Shown one piece after another: positions 12,101 to 24,100 of a stretch of 64,000 nt of DNA. The DNA is from Reticulitermes speratus (lineage: Eukaryota; Arthropoda; Insecta; Blattodea; Rhinotermitidae): the NCBI GenBank assembly GCA_021186555.1, contig JAJKFL010000042.1:24427521-24491520 (forward strand), read 5' to 3'. The position numbers and the translations under genes are program-made. The notes beneath the pieces were generated by a model, which searched no databases, had not been told where the DNA came from, and worked only from the letters and a program-made list of their open reading frames with translations. Every line of letters begins with the position of its first letter. Position 1 is the stretch's first letter.

Positions 12101-15100
12101 TTATCAGAAGTATTAACTTGTTTGCTGTCACAGTTAAAGCATATGCAAATGAACAGCGGAGAAATGTGCCTAAGTTGTATTCAGTAGGACAGTGATTCAA
12201 ATCTTGGCCAAGGTAATGGTCATTTTTATTGAGTTTTTTTAATTATTTTCCTGACTTCTACCTTGTGGCCATCAGTGTATTACTAAGAACCCATTGAAAT
12301 TATCTTGAAATTGCCAAGTTTTTAAATCTAATCGAAAGGGATTAAAAACCTTGTAATAAAAATCTAATTCTTTGCTGCCGCATTTTGTAAGTGTATAAAA
12401 TAAAAGGCACTTCTTTGTCATTAAAATCATTCATATAATTTATTAAATTTCTTATATTAATTTTTATGACACCTATGTACATATTTTGGTTACTTTTTCC
12501 AAATAAAAGCACCGCTAATGTCATCAGTGTAAAATTGTTATTCAGAACATAAATAAGTGGTATGATAGTCCACAAAACCTTCTCTGGACTGTATCAGAGT
12601 GCTCTGAGACAGCAGATTGTCAGAGTTAAGTTGACTCAGTTGTATGTACTCCTCCTTAATACCAGTCAGAAATGTACATAGTAATGGTTGCAGACTATAA
12701 ACATGGAACCATATATTACTGAGATTCTTTGAGGTGGTAAGATATTGGAAGCATGCAGACTTTTTATAAATGTCAGAACACTCATTTGCACAATATTCTG
12801 CAACAACAAAAACTCAAAAATGGTGCATAAGAGTCTGTTTTGACACACTGATTCATTTTTCTGTTATGACCTTATGGGTGGAGGCCATGAACACTTCCTC
12901 ATCGGTACTTTGCAGTTCACTGCATGTAATTATCCACTCATCTCATCTAATGATAATAACTACTGTGCTTACTGCAGTGACATTCAATAACCCACATCAC
13001 CGTCAAAAGTATTAAGTATCGAGGAACAAATACCAACATTATATGAAAGAATTCTAGCTTTTTCACTTTTTTTTTTAGGACATGCCACTGTGTTTGGTAT
13101 ATTACTGTCATTCTACTGCAGAAATAAATTTTCTGTCATGATTAACACAACAGTATTACTGTATGTTCTGCAGAGTTCATGGTGACACGTTCCATCCATC
13201 AGTATTGGCCATCTTCATGTTAGTGACATACAAGAAACATGTAGAGGAATTAAATGTTATAAAATATATACTAAAACATATATTTACACTTTAATGTGTC
13301 ATCTAGGAAATGAGATCACATTCCCTTTTACTTTGTGATGTATGTGTAGGACCGGCTTGTATATTTAATGACAGAACTGTTATTCTGATGTGTGGTATTA
13401 ATACTCCCAATCACAGTAACATTTGCTAACATACATTATGCACAATTCTATATAAAAACCAGTTGTATACATACAGTATCACAGTGTAAAAGGGAATGGG
13501 ATCTTATTTCCTAACGTTACGCATGAATGTGTAAATATATTTGTTTGTACAACTTTAATTCCTGTACATGTTTCATGCATGTCATTGCCTGGAAGATGGC
13601 CAACATAGAGGGCCGAAACATGTCTTCATCAACTGTGTAGTATATACATAATAAAGGTGTGTCAATGATGATATGAAATTTATTTCTGTAGAATTATGGT
13701 GGAATTCTGACCCTTCCAGCTCATGTGCCAGGCCATGCAGGTGGAGGGTGGGAATCTGACGATGATATCCAGCAGGAGCAAATACCAGAATTACAGAAAT
13801 CTTCATCTGCCAACAGTCGAAGCATCACATCAGTGGATTCACTTGAAAAGTAAGTTCTTCGTGCTAAGCATGCATGGAGTGAGATTAAATACATATCATG
13901 AATATTTGACTTTTGAAGAACGCTGTATCTGACACATTTCATAGCTACCTTTGTGTATAATTTTGGTACTACAATCAACCCCTGATATAGTGCCACCATT
14001 TGTTCACCACACTTTGTGGCATTATAACAAGGGTGGCAGTATATTTAGGGTGCTGCTAAATTGCAATACTTGAACATTGTTTAAACTCATAAAAGGTACT
14101 TAATGTGATACAAAGATGTTAATTACAAAATGTGAACATACTAGAAGAACATCTAAAATAGTAGTAGTGTACACTGCATGCAAATCATTTTTGCCTTTTC
14201 CTTAATAATGTCATCTGTTGCTGTACCATTTTTAACATTTAACTGCCCTATCCATATTGTTAATGCTTCCTCCAGTATTTTATGTTTTATACCTTTCATC
14301 TTTTTTATGTAAGCACTTGCTAGATTGTTCCACATATTCTTTTCACCGAATGTATCACCACTACAGCATCCACTGGTGGGTCTGCCCCATAATATGGAAA
14401 AATGGTTCACTTTGTTCTGCAGAAAAGCTACAGAAAGTTGGAACCTATAAGCACACCTATCTGTTGTTAATACTGCCCTTTTCCCCATACTTCAGTAGTA
14501 TCGTATAATAAAGAGATAGGAGGATAAAAGACTGTACTGTTAATGTTTCCTTCGTCTGACAACTCAACATCTGCATTATCACCTCGGTACACAGTAATAA
14601 CAAAATTCTCCAGACTATTGTCTAAACAGTCAAGGATTGGTTACTTGAAACTCCCAGGGCTCAGAAAGCGGCACAAAGAGGCAAAAGGAAGCTGGGGTGA
14701 TGGGGCAGTGCCTATTTGAATATATAGCGAGTTAAAAAACACCAGTGCCAAATACACAAGCCGTTAGAAGAGTTGAAAAGATATTTCTGTAGTGTGTAGA
14801 TGATAAATGTTTTTGCTGCTTGTACTTGTTGACTCATGCTGTCTCACCAGGCAAAAATCCCAACCCATACTATCCATATTCCTTATACACCTTCCAACAT
14901 GGCAGTATATCACACATTATTTCATGCTTATAGGCACATTTCATTTGTATCACCAAAGTCTTTGGTAGATGGCAGCTAGCAGGAGTGATGCTGTATCAAG
15001 GATATTTCAATTTTAGTCAGAGTAAACACAACATTTTTCACATGGACTGTTTAATGAGAAAATAAACAGTCCATGTGAAAAGTGTTGTTTCCTCTGACAA

Positions 15101-18100
15101 AAAATTGAAATAATCAATTACACACAATGGGAGGATGATTCCAAAATTTGCTATATCAAGGATTCCCAATGTTAAAATAATAAGGAATTTCTGTTCACAG
15201 ACTTTTATGGGTACTAAGTGTGGGTGGCACTGTATCAGAGATCGACTGTATGTGCATAGTTGTTTGTGTTCATTTCAAAGTTTCAACTTAGAGTCTTGTC
15301 ATATAAGCCTGTGATTTCCACCACACTGCTAAATCTTAACATTCAACAATTTGAAGTATCTGGATGTATTATATTACATATATAATTAGACATTTTAAGG
15401 ACGGTTAGGTATCTTAGTCCATCAGAATATTTGTGTGTAAGACTGCACTTGTTGCCATTTAAATATGTGTAATTATTTTTGGTAAATTTACAAATGAAGA
15501 GATGTTTTAGCAGTAATCACATGATTTGTGATGAAATCAGGTAAAAGGTAAAGTCCTCCCTAGAACGGTCCATGAAGGCCCAGAGGGGGAGTAGAGGTAT
15601 AGCTCTACTCTTTCTTTTACCTCGGTGCTAGATGGGGGTGGGTGGTCAACTCCACGCCCCAGCCGCTTTACCCCTGGGAAAGAGACCCAGTATCCATTGT
15701 ATAGGAGGCTGGGTGGGCCCCAGGGCTGGTCTGCACGGGTACGGAAAATTTCGCCCACACCGGGATTCGATCCCCGGATCTTCCAGCCTGTAGCAAGTTG
15801 TTATACTGTCTGCGCCATCCCGGCCCTGTAATGAACTCATGCAGCTAGAAATGATGATCTGTTTATCCACACATATTTAAGCCCAATTTTATCACAATTT
15901 TTAAGCAGTAAACAGAGTTTAGTATGAATAAGTTTTATGGAATATAACAGCATTATATTACTGTTACTGTAAGTGGGTTACATACATCAATTACAGGATA
16001 GAAGTTACACCCGGGAAGGAAATCGTGAATGAATTCTGCATTGCACAAGAGTGGCCAGTGCCCCTGTCTCAACTGAATGATGCATGTAAAAAGTGAGTAG
16101 TTTTATACATTTCAAAATATAGGCCTCAATTATAGAAACAGACACAATTCCCCCAGCTTCAAGTTCTGCTGGTATGTAAAACACTCATGGTATTAACATA
16201 CAGAGCAGCAGAAACATGGACCAGGACCAGTGCAGATGTTAGTAGGCTAACACTTCAGGTGATTATACTTTAAAAGAAGTACAAAGGAAAAACCCAAGAC
16301 AATGAAAAAAGAAATGAACAAATTGAATTTCAAGGTCAGACATTCAAATACAAATGAACAAGTAACAGAATAAGACAGGATGGACATGCTTTAAGAATGA
16401 ATGAAGAGAGGATCCTGAAGAAGGTTCTGAACATGAAAAACTGAAAGAAAAATTCCCAAGAGGAAGATACAAATCAGGTTGGGAACAGGTTAGAAAAATG
16501 TCACACAAATGGAAGGAAGAACATGGGGAGAAATTGAGGAGCAGCAGCTCTGGGAGGACAGAGATAAGAGTGAGGTTTGGTTGTGAGATGACTCATATAA
16601 AGTGGAAACATCAAAGGAAGATGACTACAACTACAGAGAGATTCATATGGTAGTCCCCAGGCAAAGGAAAATGTGACCTCAGCTTGTGAATGGCAGACTA
16701 GCCAACAACTGCCATCTTGTGTCAGTACTGGAACATTAGATGGATGCTGGGCAGTCATGTATTACTAGTCATAGAGAGCAGGTCATTTGTGTGCATGAGA
16801 AACGTATTCTGCTGAACAGTGTTCATTTGCAACTAAAATAATTGGTCTGAATCCCTGTGCAGTTTATTTAGTTCCTGCGCATGACCTTCAAGTCAGTCTG
16901 GTGTGCAGTGAGTGCACACAAAATCACAACATGGGCTGTGTCTTATGAAGACACAGTAAATTGCAGCCATTGCATTTAATCCTAATGCCATTCTTCAGGG
17001 AATTATCAGAAGAGGATATGTATGGCTACTTCATGCAGGATGACAATGCTATGGCCTACACAGAAACTTTCTCAGTGACTTCCTTAGGAGAGGTGTTAGA
17101 TGAATGGTTAATGACTCCCAGACTCTGGCCTTCTAGGTCCCCAGGTTTTAATCCATGTGATAATTATTTTGGGGGATACAGGAAGATAAGATTTTTGTGA
17201 AAAGTCCACATTATTTGCAAGAATTGAAAAATTATATTCAAAGAGAAATTGCTCCTTTTTCAAGATAAGCATTCCATTATGTGTCAAACAATATTTGAAG
17301 AAGGTGAGGTTAACTAACATTTTAAAACTGTGCTATGAAATAGTGTAAGCTAATCTGCAGGGAAAAAATGGACTATAAATTCCTAGTGGATGCAGGCTTC
17401 ATGTGTAATAATATGTCCTTGACGGTTACTATGCTTAGACACATAATAGAAAGTATTCCCAGTATAAGACAATGGAATCCTACCTGAAGATTGCTCTTTT
17501 CTGAGATGTGACACTGTGTAGTCCAATAGATGTTTCAGATGTTTCACAGAAACCTGCTGCCCCCATCATGGGGGAAGATGATGGAGGATTCACCCGGAAC
17601 ATCAGCACACTTAAACCAGACTACATCACATCACATCCAGAAAAGAGCAATCTTCATAATCACTACCATGAGAACCTCAAATCTGACATGCAGCTGTACA
17701 TATTGAAACAAACCTGCTGAATCATTTTGTCATATGATCTACACAGCGAGCTTGCCATTGCTTCCAGTTGATACGCAGAACCAAGTCCAGTTAATTGTCT
17801 GGCCTCATTGTGTGGATAAGGATTTGCATGCTTATTTACAGTACCTTTCCTAAACATGAATACCATACTTGCATGAATATAAGATGAGAATGTTTTCCTA
17901 ATTCATCATCTGAAAAATGTGGGGGTTGCATGATAATTGCACACAAAGTTAAACACATTCTGTGAATTGGTTGAATGTTTTAGTATGTGCCACTGCCAGG
18001 TTAAATGACACAGCTACTCAGTAATTATACACATTATTTTATACTTCTGATTTCATTATTGATATTGACAGGCCAACAGTTAATTTCAAGTCACATTATT

Positions 18101-21100
18101 GGGGTGAGGTTTTAAAAGTTAAAGTGCTATGTAAAAGTCATGGGTGAACATGTTAAAAGGAAAGGTACAACCAAACTCGGTGTGTTGCAGTCACAATATT
18201 AATTTTAAATTAACTAACTAACTCCATGGAGCAGAGTCCTTCTTGAGAAGCTAACAGGTCGTCAGCTAGTCACGAAATTCCCCGCATTTTATGGAACCCA
18301 AAGGTTCATTACCACATTCACAAGAGCCCGCCACCTGTCCCTATCCTGAGCCATATCAATCCAGCCCATGCCCCCCCTCCCCCATCCCACTTCTTGAAGA
18401 TCCATTTTTAATATTATCCTCCCATGTATGCGTGCGTCTTCCAAGTGGTCTCCTTCCCTCAGGCCTCCCCACTAAAATCCTGTATGCATCTCTCCTCCCC
18501 CATATGTGCTACATGCCCCGTCCACCTCATTCTTCTTGATGAGTACAGATCATTAAGTCCCTCGTTATGTAGTCTTCTCCACTCCCCTGTTACCTCGTCC
18601 CTCTTAGGCCCAAATATCCTCCTCAGCACCCTATTCTCGAACACCCTCAGCCTATGTTCCTCCCTCAGTGTGAGAGACCAAGTTTCACACCCATACAAAA
18701 CAACAGGCAAAATTATAGTTCTGTATATGTTAATCTTTATATTTTTGGATAGCAAACTGTAAAACAGAAGATCCTGTACCGAATGATAACAAGCATTCCC
18801 TGACTTCAATCTGCTCTTAAGTTCTTCCTGAATGGAATTTTGATACGTTAGGATTGTTCCCAAATATTTGAACTGTTCCACCCTTTCAAAGGATTTATTA
18901 TCTATCTTTATGTTGTGATTTTGTCCTGCATTCTGATCTCAAGACATGATCATGTACTTAGTTTTCTCAGCATTTACTTCTAGACCAGTCTCCTTACGAG
19001 CGACTACTAAAGCTTCTGTTTTTCTTTGTAGCATGTACAAGCTCGTATGCTTCCATCCAATATATTAACATCATCAGCATAAACTAGACTCTGATGTCTA
19101 CCATTTAATTTCAAGCCCTCCCGGTTTGCCTGAACCCTCCTAATGGCATATTCCAAAGCAAAGTTGAAAAGCAATGGCGATAAAGCATCTCCTTGTTTCA
19201 AACCATTCTTAAGAGGAAATGTGTTGGACAAATGTTTGCCTACCCGGACTCTGCTATAGGCTTCATTTAGAAACATTTTTATTAACCTTGTTTCATGGGG
19301 ATACCAAACTCAATAAGAATATTATACAAGGCCTCCCTTCTATCTGAATCATAGGCTTTCTTGAAGTCTATAAATAGCTGATGCACTGCCTCATTGTATT
19401 CCCTTTTCTTCTCAAGTCTTTGATGAATGCAAATATGTGATCAGTCGTTGACCTGTTACATCTAAATCCACACTGATGATCCCCAATACTTTCCTCTACA
19501 TATGGAGTTAACCTTGACAGAAGGATGTTGGATAGAATTTTGTATGTGGTTGACAAGAGTGATATGCCTCGATAATTACTGCAGTCTGTTTTATCACTGT
19601 TCTTATAAATAGGTACAATGATTGATTCCTTCCACTGCTCAGGCAATTCCTCTTTATTCCAAATAGAATTAATTAGTTTATGGATCTCAGAATGAATTGT
19701 TGTACCTCCTGCTTTAATCACTTCTGCTGGAATTTGATCAATACCTGATGATTTGTGCCTTTTTAGCTTTTCAATAACCATCTGAATGTCAGAGGCACTG
19801 GGCTCAGGCAATAGTGGCTCTGCTGTATGTATTTCAGTCTGCCTAACATCATTACCCCATGTAGATGCTGAAAGAAATTATTCCTCCACCTAGCCAAGAT
19901 ACTGTGGGAGTTTGCAACCATATCACTCTTATCATCCTTTACCTCATTAGTTCTAGGCTTGTAACCCTTCTTAAAGTCATTGATGCCCCTGTACAAGTCT
20001 CTGATATTCTGGTTCTTACTGTTTGTGTCAAGTTCATTAATTTTAGCTTTCAGATATTCCTTCTTTTTGTTCCTGAAATGTCCACTAGCTCCACGTCTTA
20101 CATTGTTCAGATTATCTACATTACCTTGGTTTGGATTCTGTAACCATTGTATTTTAGCCTGCTTCCTTTGATCTAAAAATTTTGAACATTCTTCATCAAA
20201 CCGTGGTTTATGCTGCTTCCTTTCATACAGCCCTAGGACTCTCTTTAGCTAAGATTTTGCTACTCTTTTTAATGTTTTCCCAAGCCCTATTTATGTCCTC
20301 ACTAACATTTAAGGTCTCCAAAGCTGCAAACCTGTTTGAGATCTTTATCTGATACTGTTTCCTAACCTCTAGTTCACTTAGCTTCTTGAGATTAAATGTC
20401 TCCGCATCAAACTTCTGTGCTGCTTGTTTCATTACCACCCGTCTTTCCCTAACTTTTGCAACCACCAGATATTGATCAGTATCACTGTCAGCTCCCCTGA
20501 AATATCGCACATCGAGTATACTTGAATGCCATCTCCTATCTATCAATACGTGATCAATCTGATTGTGAGTCTTCCCATCAGGAGAGGTCCAGGTGTATTT
20601 ATGAATATTTCAGTGCGGGTACATCGTGCTCTTAACAAGATTTTTTGATGTGGCAAAGTTTACAACTCAAACACCATTATCATTACTATCCTCATGTAAA
20701 CTCTCATTCCCGATCGTCGGTTTGAAAGTATCCTTCTTCCCCAATTTTGCATTAAAATCTCCTAACAGAATTTTCATATGGTACTTAGGAAAATGATCGA
20801 AAACCTGTTCTAATTCCTCATAGAAACTGTACTTTGAGTCATCACTTTTCTCCTCAGTTGGTGCATGCGCATTCAGAACAATGATATTACACCAGCAACC
20901 TCTCAGCACTATATATGACATCCTATCACAAACTCTACTCTCTTAATTGCTGATGCTATTCTCTGGTGCACAAAAAACCTGTTCCCAATTGATGACGTTC
21001 ATTTCCTTTTCCATAGAAAAAAGTATAATCCCCTGCTCTTACAGTGCCTCCTTTGTCCCATCTAACCTCCTGTACACCCACTAAATCTAATTTATACCTT

Positions 21101-24100
21101 GCTAATTTCCTGGCCACTATCATAAGTGACCCTGACCTATACAGGCTCCTCACGTTCCAAGTCCCAAATCTCATATATCTTTACGGTGCTTAGGTAAATT
21201 TTAAATTAATGGTAATAAAATATGCCAAACAAGCCAACAGCTGCACTGTGGTGCATGTTACATAATAGATGTACAGTGCTGGAAGAAACAAAAGAACTGT
21301 CATTAAACAGAGCAAATTCAACCCAGAAAGCAATCTGTGGGCCCAAGCAGTGGAATTTCAATGCCACTGACAAAAGGTTCTGTAGTTTGTACTAGAAAAA
21401 TATAAACATGGCCTTCCCGTTATGAGTGAGACAATACAAATGAAGGATTTAGAAGTCACTGCATCCCTTAAGATTCGACAGCAACATTTCAGAGCCAGTA
21501 TTGGTTTGGCAGTAAAATTTATGCATCATAAAGCCTTAGCTGTTTGTTGGAGAATTCCATTAGTGCAAAGTTCCCACATAAACCTTGAAAAATTAATAGC
21601 ATAACAGTGCCATATAATTAATCTATGCCAAAACATAACTACTTCTTAAGACAGAAGGCTAATGCAGATGAAACCCCACTCTTTTTTATACACTGGCCAG
21701 TACTACAATTCATACAAAACAATCAACATCAGTACTTGTCAAAATAACAGGACATGAAAAACAAGAATGACTGTGATACTTTCAGTTCTGGATGATGTGA
21801 GGAGTCTGACACCATTTGTCATAATGAAGAGAAAGAGTATTCTGGGTGATTTGGGGGGGGGGGGGCGGGTAACTTCCTAGTGGAATTAGATTTAAATCTA
21901 GCAAGAAAGGGTGAATGACAGAAGAACTCTTGGTCAAATGGCCAAGAAATGTCAGGGACAGAAGACCAATTGCCTTTCTAAAGAAAAGAAGAATGTTGAT
22001 TTTAGATGCTTTCAGGGGTCACTTAACAGAAAAAGTGAATTTCAGAATAGAAAAAGTGAAGACTCTTAACTTTTAATCTATATACAGATCTAGTGATCAT
22101 ACCAGTTTCTTGATATGCCACTTAAAAAACCATTCAAAGACTGACTGCATCGCCTGTATGGGAAATGGCTGCTATCTGGAACTGCCCACCAACATCAGCA
22201 GGAAACATAAGACATCTGAAATACAGGTTTGGCAGTGAATTAAGAATGCTCAGAATGACATTTCAGCAGAATTCCATCATTAGGGGGTGTAAAAAGTGTG
22301 GTGTGTTAAATGATATGAATGCAGCAGAATATGATTTCTTGTGGGAGGAAGATCATGAAGAAAACTCTTCGTCTAGCGATGAAAGTGTTGGCAGTGACTA
22401 GCGCACTCAGTGGTATGTTTGTACAAGCAGCAGTCAGAAAGTAATGCCTCCTGTTTTCTTTTTCATGCAGTTTACAAATTTGTCATGTGAATGTTTCACA
22501 GGACGTAACTACAACATTGCTTAGGGCACAGTTATTTTTCAGTGTAGTCTCCATCATTGTGGACAATCTTCCTCCACCTTTGAACAAGAACATTCATTTT
22601 TGCTCAGTAAAAGTTGCTGTCCTTCTTCTGTAGTCACTGGTGCATGGCATTCTGCATTGCCTCATCACTGGCATAGTAGTGTCCTCAAAGGCCTTTTTTT
22701 TTAAAAGACCAAACACATGATAATGTGATGGTGCCAAGGTCAGGACTGTAGGGTGGCTGTGGCAACACAGTCCATCTAAAATTTATGATGGCCACTGTGG
22801 TGTGCACACTTGTGAGTGGCCTAGCATTTTCAATGAGGAGCAACATTTCAGGCATTTTTCTAGTGGGACAAACTCGACAAAGGTGAACATTCAGACTTAT
22901 CAGTGTTTCAATATAGTGGTCAGAGTTAACTGTTGCCCCCAAGGCAAGAAGTTCACAAGAGTAACACCTTTATCATCCCAAAAGACTGTAACAATGATTT
23001 TTGCAGCTGATGGCACACTCTTGAACTTCTTCTTCATGGGGGATGTCATGACACCATTTCATTGATGGCCACTTGGATTCATGTTCAAAACAGTGGACCC
23101 AGGTTTCATCCCCCATGACAGTCTGCGACAGAAAGCCCTCACCAACCTTGCAATAGCCAAGCTTTCCAACAATTGTCATTATACTGCCTATGCCAATGGA
23201 TTGGATGGAGCATAATACATCTGTTGTTAAGTGACGGTCGCCGCGTATCAGTTCATTAACCCGGCTGATGTGAGGCATCACTGCAGTGCAAGTATGACCA
23301 CTCTGAGGTTCGTCATAATGTGCTGCTCCTCCTGTTTCAGCTTCTTTAATCTGTCTTACCCATCACTGAACAGTACTCACATCCACAGGAACTTCACCAT
23401 ACATATTGAGCAAACATTTATGAATGCAAGTTGGCTTCTCACATTTGCCAACCAAAAACTGCTGTTTCACCCACATGTAAATCTCTGCCATTTTTTAATC
23501 AAATGTGGTGCTGCCATCTGTCAAGCAAAACAGTTGCAACTAATGTAATATTAACTGAGAGTGTTCAAGGTCTTAATGGATGTAATGGTTATTCCCATAA
23601 CAAAATGTCAGGAGACAAAAAATAGGAGGTATTACTTTGTGACTGCCCCTTGTAACTGTTTACTATAATAATACTCTAATATCTTAACTTAAGATGTTTA
23701 TTGAATTCCAGAATATTAAGCATGCAAACACTAAGTGACATGAATACTCGTATGTGGCTAATGTGAATGTATTTCCCTGAAAAGCAAGGACTGTGAAGGA
23801 GGGACATCTTATATTCAGATAAATACAGTATGTGAAATGTCATATGGTTATAGCAAGGTGTTCAGTGCAGTATTTATGTTTCATATATGCAACAAAATCT
23901 GAAACCTTTTCAAGGCCCACCATAGTGTCATGTCCAATCCTTAACAAAGCTTCTATAACTTGCAGTGGACATTATTCTAATTACCTGAATTAATAAACCT
24001 GAAGTTTTAGACCAAGTGTTGATGTTAAAAGAGTTGTTCTGTTCTTTAGCTGTGCAACTCTAAGCTGTGGTGATGTTCTACAAGCCATTGGTGACATACT

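Larger units (their letters stand above)
17863..23828 (+). mobile_element. pogo/Tigger-like transposon, nested host of a LINE and a mariner
   Basis: 24-bp terminal inverted repeats share TGAATATAAGATG and are flanked by TA (17861-17862, 23829-23830). Transposase remnants on the + strand: [14 protein letters not shown] (the bar marks the LINE insertion), [20 protein letters not shown] at about 21450, [17 protein letters not shown] near 21790, and the tail [15 protein letters not shown] followed by an acidic stretch with stop at 22399-22401. Several stops and frameshifts are present, so the copy is dead. The 5,966-bp span includes a LINE (18214-21196) and a mariner (22424-23652). Without them the element is about 1.75 kb. 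Confidence 0.82.

Noticed and set aside
15537-15870. Open frames reading through the SINE (RSGRFTPGKE-like peptides)
   Set aside because: Chance frames over a SINE; similar peptides arise from the same repeat at 9350-9603.
18001-18213. Separate element between the pogo left end and the LINE
   Set aside because: Explained as pogo 5' region once the LINE is removed at its 13-bp duplication.
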